NCBI RefSeq assembly: GCF_902729405.1
Contig: NZ_LR746496.1
Span: 806,001-870,000 of the forward strand
Length of the DNA stretch: 64,000 nt
From: Acididesulfobacillus acetoxydans
Lineage (GTDB): Bacteria > Bacillota > Desulfitobacteriia > Desulfitobacteriales > Desulfitobacteriaceae
Direction: 5' to 3'
The position numbers and the translations under genes were made by a program. Of this stretch, positions 8,002 through 16,596 are shown one piece after another (positions within the stretch are counted from its first letter, which is position 1; every line of letters begins with the position of its first letter). The notes under the pieces were generated by a model. It saw only the letters and a list, made by a program, of their open reading frames with translations, was not told the origin of the DNA and did no database searches.

Positions 8002-9357
8002 TCACTTCGATATTTCCTCCAAGGTCAGACCTTTGGTTTCGATTCCCAAGGCCAGTACCAGTAAGGCGGCTATAGCGAAACTAATAGCTCCCAAACTGAA
8101 CACACCGACTTGCCCAATCGTGTTGACAACATACCCGACGATGACGGGGCCTGCAATCGCGCCAATGCGCCCGAACGCTGAGGAAAAGCCGGCTCCGGTT
8201 GAGCGGGCGTGGGTCGGATAGAGTTCCGGAGTATAGGCGTAAAGACAGCTCCACATCCCAAACATAAAGAACTGCATGATAAAGCCAGTAATGAACAACA
8301 TGGTGTAATCTGTGCTTTGGCCATACAGATAGGCGGTTACGGCACTCATAATCAGAAAGAGAACCGTTGTGGGTTTCCGGCCAACTTTCTCCAAAAGATA
8401 GGCGGCCACGAAAAAGCCGGGAATGCCCCCTGTTGTAATGAGGGTGAGAAACCCCACGGACTGGGTGATAGAAATGCCTCGGGAATTGAGGAGCACAGCC
8501 ATCCAAGACGAGAGACCGAAAAAACCGAGGAGGGAGAAGAACCACAAGCCAAAAGCCATAAAGGTTCGTTTTAAATACATTTTATCGAATAAGGTGAGAA
8601 TAGAGTTTTTCTGCGTGCTGAGTTCAGCGAAAAATGGTTTGGCCGCTGGCAGAGGTTTATTTGTTCGTTTGGCGATTTCCCGTTCTATACCCGTTAGAAC
8701 GACGTTAGCCTCTTGAATACGGCCCTTATCGGCTAGCCACCGGGGTGACTCAGGCAGGTGTCTGCGGACGAAGAAAATCACGATGGATAGGAGTCCGACG
8801 ACCACGAACACCCAGCGCCAACCGACGCGCGGCAGCAGAAAATAGGCAATTCCTCCCGAAAGAACGTAGCCTACGGCCCAGAAACCCTCCATAAAAGCGA
8901 TATATTTTCCCCTTACATCGGCAGGTACAAACTCGGAGACTAGTGCCTGGGCGACCGGGGCTTCACCGCCCACGCCCAAACCGATCAGAAAACGAAAAAC
9001 CATAAGTGCCCCTATACTCCACGCTCCCGCCGCCAGAAAACTGGCGATGCCCCAGATAATCATGCTGATCTGGAAAGTCATCTTGCGGCCAAACCGATCG
9101 GCGGCAACACCGACTAAGACATTGCCCGCTAACTGCCCGGCGAAAGTCATGGATGCCAGAAAGCCGATTTGGACCGCTGTGAGATGAAAATAAACAGTCA
9201 GAGCACCCATCAAAAAGGATAATAAGGCTACATCTACTTGGTCTGCCAACCAGGCGGTGGCAATGACCGTGAAGAGTTTTCGCTGGAAAGATGTCATGGG
9301 CAGTCTTTCGAGCCGACCGGGAATATTCATTTGTGCGGCCGTTTCATTCGCGTCCAT
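8002..9357 (-). CDS. MFS transporter (sugar/aromatic-acid porter type)
   Basis: A 451-residue twelve-helix major facilitator from the ATG at 9357, preceded by GGGAG. Family marks include the loop 2-3 motif GVAADRFGRKMTF, RFLIGLGVGGEAPVAQALVSE in helices 4-5, and PESPRWLADKGR and PELYPTHARSTGAG in the second half. These match the group that includes niacin, aromatic acid and sugar porters. It probably imports an organic acid or similar small molecule by proton symport. It follows the PanB-like gene on the same strand after a 232-bp spacer holding a hairpin at 9512-9536, and faces the GAF/PucR regulator. The substrate is not determinable from sequence. Confidence 0.85.
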   Translation of the reverse strand: MDANETAAQMNIPGRLERLPMTSFQRKLFTVIATAWLADQVDVALLSFLMGALTVYFHLTAVQIGFLASMTFAGQLAGNVLVGVAADRFGRKMTFQISMIIWGIASFLAAGAWSIGALMVFRFLIGLGVGGEAPVAQALVSEFVPADVRGKYIAFMEGFWAVGYVLSGGIAYFLLPRVGWRWVFVVVGLLSIVIFFVRRHLPESPRWLADKGRIQEANVVLTGIEREIAKRTNKPLPAAKPFFAELSTQKNSILTLFDKMYLKRTFMAFGLWFFSLLGFFGLSSWMAVLLNSRGISITQSVGFLTLITTGGIPGFFVAAYLLEKVGRKPTTVLFLIMSAVTAYLYGQSTDYTMLFITGFIMQFFMFGMWSCLYAYTPELYPTHARSTGAGFSSAFGRIGAIAGPVIVGYVVNTIGQVGVFSLGAISFAIAALLVLALGIETKGLTLEEISK

Positions 9358-9589
9358 ATTCCGCTCACTCCCTAGTTTTTTGTCTAACACGCGCTTTGGG
9401 TCTTTGCTTGGAGTGCCGACTGTTCGGTCACTGACATGGGGTAGGCGTGCTTTCAATCTGGGTACAAGCCTTCTTGAACTTCCCGGACGAAGTGCTGAGA
9501 CCCCTGGAGGACCGAAACAAGTCCAAAGCTTGTTTCGACATTTTTCCCTGGGAAGTGCAAGCAGACAGGTCTTGAGCTGTCTGGGAGTA

Positions 9590-10447
9590 CTATTTCAACA
9601 GCTCCAATAGGCGTTCGTGCTCGCCGGGTTTCATAGACACGGTGTGTTTGGCTTCGGGGTACTTGGTTGTAACCACATCATCCCGGTACGCCTTATACAC
9701 ATTTTCCATAGTTTCTAAAAGATTGACGTAAACCTTAGAGTGTTTCGGGACATATCCATCATGAATGCGCAGCATGTCACCGGCTATAATGTGCACGCCG
9801 TCACAGTAAGGTCCCGCCCCGAGACTAATGACAGGAATGCTTAATCTTTCGGTGATAATTTTAGCCAATTCTTGTGGGACTACTTCCAGGAGAAGAGAGA
9901 AACAACCGATTTCTTGCATGATACGAGCATCCTCAATGAGGGCTTTGGCCTCTTGTGCTGTTGTTCCGATAGCCCTAAATCCTCCCATTTGCGCTTCCCG
10001 CATCGGTGTCAACCCAATGTGCCCCATAACCGGAATTCCGGCTTTAATGATAGCTTCGATGTTTCCGGCGATGTGTTTGGTTGCTTCGCATTTCATCACG
10101 TCGGCCCGCCCTGCGCTGACGAAACGACCGGCGCTCTTGATGGCCTCCTCTTTGGACACATGGTAGCTCATATAGGGCATGTCCGCCATGATGAGTGCAT
10201 ACTTAATTCCACGGGAAACCGCTTGGACCATGGTGAGTTCTTCTTCATAAGGTACAGTGAGGGTGGTGTCTCTTCCAAATAGGGTCATAGAAGTCGCATC
10301 ACTCACACAGGCGATATCGAGACCGGCGCGATCCGCCGCAACCGCGTTTGGATAATCGCCAAAGCCCGCCATAGTAATTAATTCATGTTTTTTCTTTTTT
10401 CCCTGAAGATAGGGAATGGTAACTTTTTTTCGTTTAATTTCGTCCAT
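9590..10447 (-). CDS. PanB-like 3-methyl-2-oxobutanoate hydroxymethyltransferase family protein
   Basis: A 285-residue PanB-superfamily enzyme. PanB adds a hydroxymethyl group from methylene-tetrahydrofolate to ketoisovalerate to give ketopantoate. Seen here are the metal-binding aspartates in VSDATSMTLFGRDTT and MADMPYMSY, the GHIGLTP motif, and the catalytic glutamate in LLLEVVPQELA. AAAGGGGTTG precedes the ATG. The segment after GHIGLTP reads MREAQMGGFRAIG rather than the usual PQSxxxxGGYxxQG, and panC and panD are absent, while an MFS transporter and a GAF/PucR regulator are adjacent. It may therefore be a PanB paralogue acting on a different 2-oxo acid in catabolism. Confidence 0.8.
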   Translation of the reverse strand: MDEIKRKKVTIPYLQGKKKKHELITMAGFGDYPNAVAADRAGLDIACVSDATSMTLFGRDTTLTVPYEEELTMVQAVSRGIKYALIMADMPYMSYHVSKEEAIKSAGRFVSAGRADVMKCEATKHIAGNIEAIIKAGIPVMGHIGLTPMREAQMGGFRAIGTTAQEAKALIEDARIMQEIGCFSLLLEVVPQELAKIITERLSIPVISLGAGPYCDGVHIIAGDMLRIHDGYVPKHSKVYVNLLETMENVYKAYRDDVVTTKYPEAKHTVSMKPGEHERLLELLK

Positions 10448-10766
10448 TTCAAAGCAACCCCTTTCCGTTGTGTTAAGTTAATTATAGATCTCACGCATAA
10501 GGTTTTCCTATATCTATGATAAACAAAACTTAAATGGGGTTTTGTCTTTGCCGGACAACGGCGGAAAAGGCTTATTCGTCATGGACCGGGTCCTATGCCG
10601 GTAAACATTAACCAGTTCGAACACTTGCTGGCAACCGCGGGACAGTAAAAAGGCGCCCTCTTGAAACAATGTTTCTCGATGAGCACCTCAATTTAGTGGC
10701 GTCCAAATATTCGTTTCAAAGTCCAGCTTCTGGCAAGAAGTCCGGTCTCAAGAAAGCTAGTCGGTG
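10448..10766. other. Intergenic region, no gene seen
   Basis: About 320 bp between two minus-strand genes. The part nearest 10448 should hold the promoter of the PanB-like gene, but no clear -35/-10 pair was found. No convincing coding frame or hairpin. Confidence 0.4.
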
Positions 10767-11969
10767 CTAACTGAGGCCCAGACAACGGCGTAAATCATCG
10801 TGGTCCCAATGCGTCCAGTGTTCAGAGCGCGCCAGGTAACGTGGAGTGGAGCCCAGACCCAACAGATAGCGGTTTCTCCAGTGTGCGGCAAGATCGGCAA
10901 AAGACAGATCATTATACGCGGGTTCAGTCCGCCTGCCGCCCAGAAAATCCCCCAGGTTGGAAATGTGCGGAATGATAAACAGTTCGCGGGGAATCCCATG
11001 CTGAGCGAGAGAACTGGGTAGGCCGAGGGCTCGCAAAGCCAGAGTGATTACCGTGCGCTTGATCTTTGGGCCCGTGCCGAATCCTGTCACTCGCAATTCC
11101 GGATGAAAAGCACGAACAAAATCTTTGAGTTCCTGGTATAGCGTGTCCGAACAGTGGTAGGTTCCCCATCCGGATGTCTGACCCAAGGAAAAGGTGAGCC
11201 AATGGTTCTGTCCTCGGCTGGTCTTACCTGCGGAAACCCTATTGTACAAGGAACTGCGGCCGAAAGCCGAGAGGGTGGTAATGGCAACTAGACGGGCGGG
11301 CAGGAGCTCTTGTCTGAGTTCGGAGCGGGTTAACCGGTATTTTCGTTCATATGCCAGACGCACATCGCGGCTAGCTGCGGCCATGACGGCCAGTTTCCCG
11401 CCCAAAAAGCCATTGTATGGAGGTACGGCACCTAAGACAAAGGCATCCATGGTCTGGTTAATCAGGACCACCTTTTGCGCTCGGGGGATCTGATAAAAGT
11501 TGTCACGCAGGGCCAAGTCGATGGGTGGAGACTGCAAGCCAATGAGTCCCATTAACTTATCATGGTATCGGTCCCAAAGCAGGAAACGCAGGCGTCTCCC
11601 GTATCCTTTAGAGTAGGGCAATTGCCAGGTATAGCGAGCTAATCGAAACAGGTCCGCCATGGGTCCTTTTTCCACTGGGATAAGTTCTGGCTGAACTTTG
11701 GCGGGGTCTAAACCCAAACCGCACGCGAAAAAGGAGCGGTAACGCTGGTAAGATTGCTGGATCCAGGATTTGTTCCGCTCCAGTTCCTGATAGCGGTGCC
11801 AATAGTGCATTTCTCGGTAAAGGTTTTTCATGGGGGCGTTCGGTGGACCGGTTATGCCGTGGACATGACCTAACTCACGGATAATCTTGTCACGCAGTTC
11901 ATCGGAAGAGGGGGCAAAAGTGTACGGGTGTCTCCATACTCCATGCGTAAAATCAAAGATATTGCTCAT
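10767..11969 (-). CDS. DruA-like DUF4338 protein, solitary
   Basis: A 400-residue protein with the DUF4338 core: LMGLIGLQSPPIDLALRDNF, then VVLINQTMDAFVLGAVPPYN and FLGGKLAVMAAASRDV. This is the domain of DruA in Druantia anti-phage systems; single DUF4338 genes are also common outside complete systems. No large helicase (DruE-like) or other Druantia gene lies in the window. The ribosome binding site is weak (no AGGAGG within 20 nt of the ATG). Neighbours are a PanB-like gene and a broken chemotaxis receptor, so no defence context is evident. The biochemical function of DruA is not established; nothing more is claimed. Confidence 0.75.
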   Translation of the reverse strand: MSNIFDFTHGVWRHPYTFAPSSDELRDKIIRELGHVHGITGPPNAPMKNLYREMHYWHRYQELERNKSWIQQSYQRYRSFFACGLGLDPAKVQPELIPVEKGPMADLFRLARYTWQLPYSKGYGRRLRFLLWDRYHDKLMGLIGLQSPPIDLALRDNFYQIPRAQKVVLINQTMDAFVLGAVPPYNGFLGGKLAVMAAASRDVRLAYERKYRLTRSELRQELLPARLVAITTLSAFGRSSLYNRVSAGKTSRGQNHWLTFSLGQTSGWGTYHCSDTLYQELKDFVRAFHPELRVTGFGTGPKIKRTVITLALRALGLPSSLAQHGIPRELFIIPHISNLGDFLGGRRTEPAYNDLSFADLAAHWRNRYLLGLGSTPRYLARSEHWTHWDHDDLRRCLGLS

Positions 11970-12171
11970 AACTAGAATATTCGCCAGAAGTTTCCATTAT
12001 CCTGCACGAGCCCTAATAATAGTTGGGCATCCGGAAAAAAATCCGGCAGATGCAGCAGGAATTCCCGCCAAGCTGTCGAATGTGGCCAAGAACTTTGCGG
12101 CAATACTTGACAGCATTCGGCGAAATTCGGGCATAGCTGTCAAGGGATAAAGAATCTAAGGGGGTCTTTGG

Positions 12172-13896
12172 GTGAGGTTTCTCAACAACGTAACCTGGAA
12201 AGTCAAGCTCACGACCGGCTTTGCGGTGCTCGTAGTGTTAGTCGCTTTTATGGGTTATCTAGGAATTATGGAAATGGGCGAGATCGATGCCAGGGGAGGC
12301 AAAATTTATTCTGATAGTCTTGTACCTGTTATTGAACTGAATCATATTAAGGCGGATCTGAGAGAGAGCACCGTTGATATCCAACAGCTTTATATCGAAC
12401 AGGATAAAATCCAGCACACGAACAGTTCCCAGCAGCTTCAAGCGGCCGAGGCCCAATTTAGAAAAGATGAGCAGATCTACGAGAAGAGCTTTGCGGATGG
12501 ATTGCCGCCTGGGGACAAGAGCTATTTTTCCGCTTATGAGCGAGCCGTTGCCGATTATTGGGCCTCCTATGATCGTGCGGTCCAATTTTTAGCGGCAAGA
12601 AACTATCCAGCAGCGGGTAAGATTCTGCAAGGCGGGATGCAAACGACTAATGAGACCTCTATCGAGAATCTGAATAAGTTGATTGCGGCGGCTGAAAACG
12701 GAGCCCGCAGCAGAAACGAAGATAACCATCAAGTCTTCCTTGGCACAAGGATGGTGGTGCTCAGCGTTCTCGGGTTCAGTCTGTTGGTTGCTCTGCTGCT
12801 AGCTTCCTACCTGTCCATCAATCTCTCCCGTCGCCTCTCTGAAATTGCGCAATTTGCCGGCGGTTTTGGACTGGGCGATCTAAGCCGGGAACTCAGATTG
12901 TACGGTAGAGATGAAATCGGGAAAATGGGGGATGCTCTGAGGCAGGCGATGCAAAACGTTCGCGAACTTCTCGTTGCAATTCATGACGGTTCCGAGTCGA
13001 TGAGTGCCTAATCGCAGGAACTCTCAGCCACGATGGAAGAGCTTTCAGCCACGATGCAGACCATTCAGGGATCGGCGGAGCAGATTGCCCAAGGAACAGA
13101 AGAGCTTACTGCCAGTACGGAGGAAATGGGCGCTTCGGCCTGGGAAATGCAAGAATTTACAAAGCAGTTAACGGTCAGGGCGGACACGGGACGGAATAAT
13201 GCCTTAGCTATTAAGGAACGGGCCAGTGAGATAAGGAGTCGGGGCGTACGGGCTGTGGAGGAGGCGAATGTGATTTACAAGGACAAGGAAGCCAAAGTCA
13301 GACAAGCTTTGGAGCAGTCGAAGGCAGTGGACCAAATCAAGGTCATGGCAGAGGCTATTGGGGGAATTGCTCAGCAAACCAATCTGTTATCACTAAATGC
13401 CAGTATCGAAGCCGCACGTGCGGGAGAGGCTGGGCGAGGGTTTGCGGTTGTTGCCGATGAAGTTCGAAAGCTGGCGGAACAGTCCGAGACAGCGGTCAGC
13501 AACATCCATAATGTCGTCAGTGACGTCCAAAAAGTCTTTGGAAATCTCGTGACCAACACCCAAGCATTACTGGTGTTCATTGAGACCAAGGTTCGCCCTG
13601 ACTATGAAGCCTATGCTCAGACTGGCAATCAATATGAAGAGGATTCCAAATTCGTCACGGAAATGTCTCAGGAACTGGCCGAAGCAACCCTGTCTATGAG
13701 CAAAGTTATTGCTCAAATCAGCGCGACGATTCAAAATGTGGCGGCAACCGCGGAGGAGTCTGCCTCCGGCTCGGAGGAAATATCCTCCATAGTGGACCAG
13801 ACGGCTACCGCGGTAGAACAAGTCAATCAATCGGCCCAGGCTCAAGCGCGGCTGGCGGGGAAGTTAAGTGAGTTGGTGGGGAAATTTAAGGTGTAA
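12172..13896 (+). pseudogene. Methyl-accepting chemotaxis protein interrupted by an in-frame TAA
   Basis: Translation starts at a GTG with AAGGGGG upstream. TM1 is near residues 12-32, followed by a four-helix-bundle sensor region, TM2 near 190-212 and HAMP. Codon 280 (13009-13011) is TAA. The same frame continues at once with [15 protein letters not shown] and the full signalling domain: the hairpin tip [20 protein letters not shown] and [17 protein letters not shown], ending at 13896. Both halves are well preserved and unshifted, so the break is a single nonsense codon, for example TCA to TAA. Unless it is read through, the receptor would lack its kinase-control domain. An internal ATG at 13033 could give a soluble signalling fragment. 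Confidence 0.85.
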
Positions 13897-13942
13897 GGTC
13901 GCTGCGCCAAGCAAGAAAGAGGATGGTGTTACGAATACAGAA

Positions 13943-14233
13943 ATGGAAGAAACACTGAAAGCCTTCGCGAATACTCTCCGTTCCTTGGGGCACTCGGAAA
14001 AGGAAATTGAAACAATGATCGCCCCGGTCTACGAACTGTACAGAGAACTTAAAGCGGACCTGGCCCGATTGACGGAATCGTCGCGGGAGGATGGGGATCG
14101 ATGCTCTTTTCCGACAAATGGAACCTCGGAGGCTCCATTCTTTGGAGGTAAGGGCGACGGTTTCGCCCTTACCGGTCTGGGTAATTTCCGCGCTTATACA
14201 AAGTCTTTAATTGTTAGCAGACAGGCATCGTGA
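13943..14233 (+). CDS. Small charged helical protein downstream of the chemotaxis receptor
   Basis: A 96-residue frame from the ATG at 13943, starting 47 nt after the receptor stop. Its first 50 residues (METEETLKAF-like, then LRSLGHSEKEIETMIAPVYE and LYRELKADLARL) are helix-forming and look coding. The rest is low in coding character and runs through an 11-bp hairpin at 14147-14173, so the native gene may have been shorter and extended by a frameshift. GAGGATG lies about 15 nt upstream. No family is recognised; position suggests co-transcription with the receptor. Confidence 0.4.
   Translation: MEETLKAFANTLRSLGHSEKEIETMIAPVYELYRELKADLARLTESSREDGDRCSFPTNGTSEAPFFGGKGDGFALTGLGNFRAYTKSLIVSRQAS
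14147..14173. terminator. Terminator-like hairpin without T run
   Basis: GGTAAGGGCGA (14147-14157) pairs perfectly with TCGCCCTTACC (14163-14173) around a 5-nt loop. No T run follows. It may still end the receptor transcript. Confidence 0.45.
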
Positions 14234-14354
14234 AACTATCTCTGGATGGGGTAAGCAAGGGCATCGGAGATGGGTCTTCACGCCAGAAGAGGGTATTGCC
14301 ACCATTTACACCCCCGCAGTTTGCTTTGTTCTCCCGTAACCGTAAGTTCCTTCT

Positions 14355-15587
14355 TTACGCGTCCGCCATCAGCCGTTTTTCACCGGAGATTTCCTGGATG
14401 GGTCGAATATCCTGGGACACCTCCATCGTGCCCAGATACTCGCCTTGTGCATTTCTGACGGCAAAGTAGCGAATGTAGACATACTGGTTTCCCATGTTTA
14501 GCCAGAAATCCTCGTGGTCCTTTTTCCCGGATTTTAGGTCTTCGACAATTTTCTGCACGATATGTACACTTGCCGGAGGATGACAGTTCTCAACCAGCCT
14601 GCCGATAATGGTTTTGGGTCGCGCAAAAATCCGTTCTTTGCCCTGGGTAAAGTACTTGACGGTATTGTTCTTGTCGACGAACGTGATATCTATGGGTAAG
14701 GTATTGAGCATCGCATTTATCTCTTCCGGCAAGAGAAGCCCGGCGTCAAAGTGAACATAGGTTGTCTGGGAAGTCTCTTCCCTAAACTCCGGCTCATGAT
14801 CCGCGTGCGCAGACGTGGAAGCCGCCTCCGGCATCGGCGGGTCGATCAAGCAGTAGCCGATTTCGGGGCTTGCCTGGGCGATCTTCATCCACTCCGGGTC
14901 TGTCAAAGAGTCCGAGGCCATAGGAAAAAGGATGTTCTCTTCTTTGAAAATCATCTCTTTCAGCCGGGTTGCAGCCTGAGAAGCTTTTTCAATGACGGTG
15001 GCTGCATTTTCGGGGACATCAGCCAGAAGTTTTCGCGTCTCTTTGATAAGAATCCGAATTTCATCATCAACTCCCCACATGACTTGGGGAGGGGCGGTGA
15101 TCTTATGTTTTTCCATATAGGGGAAGAGCAAATTTTCTTTGCGGGAGTAGTGCTTATCAATTTCCCCCAACAGCGTAAAATCGGCAGCAAGTTCTTTCCG
15201 TTTCGCCACACTGTCTGCCGTCTTCAGTTCTTCCAAATGCGGTAGGATATGCTCATTTAGCAATTTCTCCAGTTCTCTGTTTTCCAATTTAAAGGTGTAG
15301 ATGGGGTGAGCAGGATTTTCTTCACGCGGCCGGGGCGCGTGAATTTCTTCGATTGATCCCTTAAATACCGACGCGTGTACATCACAAAGTCGTTGGACTT
15401 CCTCGACGGGCATCCCTTCGAGGATTAAGGCTTGTTCCATTTCCGCTATCTCTGACGCCGAAACGCCTTCGATCAAGGCGGCAAAGCGGTTCTTAACCTC
15501 CTCAACACTACTGCCTTGATGCAGGTCTGTAATTAATTCCTTGAGTACTCTTTGCCGATAGACTCGGTTATTGATGGCTTCACTCAT
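14355..15587 (-). CDS. DUF438/hemerythrin/PAS protein
   Basis: A 410-residue cytoplasmic protein. The N-terminal about 75 residues are a DUF438 domain. Residues about 90-230 form a hemerythrin-like four-helix bundle with histidines and glutamates in HILPHLEEL, HYSRKENLLFPYME, WGVDDEIR and FKEENILFPM, the expected di-iron ligand pattern. The C-terminal about 110 residues are a PAS fold (PIDITFVDKNNTVKYFTQGK). The architecture is common in anaerobic Firmicutes and is thought to sense or handle oxygen, nitric oxide or redox changes. It stands alone and converges with the small gene at 13943. The partner is unknown. Confidence 0.85.
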   Translation of the reverse strand: MSEAINNRVYRQRVLKELITDLHQGSSVEEVKNRFAALIEGVSASEIAEMEQALILEGMPVEEVQRLCDVHASVFKGSIEEIHAPRPREENPAHPIYTFKLENRELEKLLNEHILPHLEELKTADSVAKRKELAADFTLLGEIDKHYSRKENLLFPYMEKHKITAPPQVMWGVDDEIRILIKETRKLLADVPENAATVIEKASQAATRLKEMIFKEENILFPMASDSLTDPEWMKIAQASPEIGYCLIDPPMPEAASTSAHADHEPEFREETSQTTYVHFDAGLLLPEEINAMLNTLPIDITFVDKNNTVKYFTQGKERIFARPKTIIGRLVENCHPPASVHIVQKIVEDLKSGKKDHEDFWLNMGNQYVYIRYFAVRNAQGEYLGTMEVSQDIRPIQEISGEKRLMADA

Positions 15588-15670
15588 ACGATTTACTCCC
15601 TCTACAGTTTAATCCTTCGTCCTTACGGGGATTAGCCTTTCCTGTCTAGACTCGGTTGAATTAGATTTGA

Positions 15671-16075
15671 TTATACCACCTTTGTGCGGAAACTCCACCG
15701 CAAGGCCCATCTTACAAGGGGGCGCCGGCGCAAGACATGGAACGATTGTACGAAGAAGCACCTTACACTCTCTTGGCAACGGTAAATTTCCCTAAGGCAA
15801 CGGCAGCGAAAAGTTTTAGCGGTGGCGTAGTTTTTGCGTGGAAATATCCGGAATTTGATAATTGACACAATCAAAATAATCAACACAATCGTTATGACGA
15901 CATCTACATCAACGAGTACAACACACCCGGAGGCTTGTGGGTTACCAATCATTGGTTCTGCAGTCTGGGCTGCGGAATGAGCGAGGATGGATTACAGGTC
16001 ATCAGTCCGTTACTTTCGGGCATCTACCTTACACCGCATCCCGTGAGGGGTGCCTTCTACCCACTACGCGTGTAG
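15671..16075 (+). pseudogene. Possible decayed gene with an in-frame TGA
   Basis: One plus-strand frame runs from 15671 to the TAG at 16073 with a single internal stop, TGA at 15863-15865. The frame has an ATG at 15737 (MERLYEEAPYTLLATVNFPK). After the TGA it has an Asn/Gln/His-rich stretch, then YDDIYINEYNTPGGLWVTNH. Composition looks coding on both sides. The opposite strand (15671-15952) also has an open frame with one hydrophobic helix, so the strand is not certain. No family is recognised. The TAG ends one base before the ATG of the candidate toxin peptide. Confidence 0.3.
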
Positions 16076-16076
16076 A

Positions 16077-16187
16077 ATGATCAGAGATTTCGTTGTGGCT
16101 ATGATCATCACAGATATTCATCGCTTGGCATGGGCAACCTTAGTCGTCGCGGTGCTGAAATTCGTCCTTGAGATACTGAAAAAGTAA
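16077..16187 (+). CDS. Candidate type I toxin peptide (holin-like/TxpA-like)
   Basis: A 36-residue peptide: short charged start MIRDFVVAMIITDIHRL, one hydrophobic helix and a basic end EILKK. Size, single helix, lysine tail and the fusion of the stop codon to the left arm of a strong terminator all match the holin-like toxin group of Firmicutes (TxpA/BsrG type). Such peptides insert in the membrane and are silenced by an antisense RNA from the convergent strand, and a good convergent promoter is present at 16314-16343. No strong ribosome binding site precedes the ATG; a GTG at 16050 is an alternative start. It may be a relic rather than an active toxin. Confidence 0.5.
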   Translation: MIRDFVVAMIITDIHRLAWATLVVAVLKFVLEILKK

Positions 16188-16217
16188 CCCCACCCCGCAA
16201 AGAGAAGGTTACTTTTT
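16179..16217. terminator. Bidirectional terminator shared by toxin and antisense RNA
   Basis: Arms AAAAAGTAACC (16179-16189) and GGTTACTTTTT (16207-16217). The left arm contains the stop codon of the 36-residue peptide. Confidence 0.75.
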
Positions 16218-16307
16218 CATTACGACCTTTTTCTCGTCCTATCCCATTGTGGCCGCACACCTGCGGTTCGTTGTGCTGGGACGCGGGATATTAGCCGCGT
16301 TCTCTTT
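16179..16307 (-). ncRNA. Candidate antisense RNA opposing the toxin peptide
   Basis: A minus-strand promoter with TTGCAT (16338-16343), an 18-bp spacer and TATAAT (16314-16319) predicts a start near 16307. Transcription would run to the shared terminator, giving an RNA of about 130 nt with no good coding frame. The 3' overlap with the peptide mRNA is the arrangement of TxpA/RatA-type systems. Promoter and terminator are seen; the regulatory role is inferred. Confidence 0.5.
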
Positions 16308-16313
16308 GTCTAT

Positions 16314-16343
16314 ATTATACCGCAAAATTAAGCGAGTATGCAA
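16314..16343 (-). promoter_or_regulatory. Sigma-A promoter of the candidate antisense RNA
   Basis: TTGCAT, 18 bp, TATAAT, reading on the minus strand. Confidence 0.6.
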
Positions 16344-16352
16344 CAGTAAGAC

Positions 16353-16365
16353 AAACGCTCGTTAG
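16353..16365. repeat. Inverted repeat, left (AAACGCTCGTTAG)
   Basis: 13 bp, exact reverse complement of 17083-17095. The pair brackets the integrase remnant region. A third copy, in the same orientation as the right end, is at 3610-3622 in duplication copy 1. Confidence 0.55.
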
Positions 16366-16386
16366 ATGCATGGAAGGGGGGATCTT

Positions 16387-16581
16387 GTGTTAATCCAGAC
16401 TGACTTGTGCAATCTGTATGGCACCAATCCAGAGAAAATGTCGCTGGCTCTTAATATGGTGCCTGTCCATGAGGATATTTCCAAGCAAAAGATTGCGGAA
16501 CTGTTCGAGGAGCTGCGCTGTTTTGAGCAGACTGTTAAGGTTCTGGCCCAGCTATCCTTTGCCGCTCAAAAAGGAGCCTGA
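16387..16581 (+). CDS. Small protein of unknown function upstream of the integrase remnant
   Basis: A 64-residue frame from a GTG at 16387, chosen because GGAAGGGGGG lies 5-6 nt upstream. It reads VLIQTDLCNLYGTNPEKMSL and ends with an amphipathic helix (KIAELFEELRCFEQTVKVLA). No family is recognised. It ends 15 nt before the integrase remnant and lies between the 13-bp inverted repeats, so it may belong to the same old mobile element. Confidence 0.4.
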   Translation: MLIQTDLCNLYGTNPEKMSLALNMVPVHEDISKQKIAELFEELRCFEQTVKVLAQLSFAAQKGA

Positions 16582-16596
16582 TTAGTCGGAGAGGCG

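Noticed and set aside
10767-11969. A complete Druantia defence system
   Set aside because: Only the DUF4338 protein is present; no DruE-type helicase or other component is seen in the flanks.
15863-15865. Selenocysteine codon
   Set aside because: No redox motif surrounds the TGA and no convincing SECIS hairpin was seen right after it; decay is the simpler reading.
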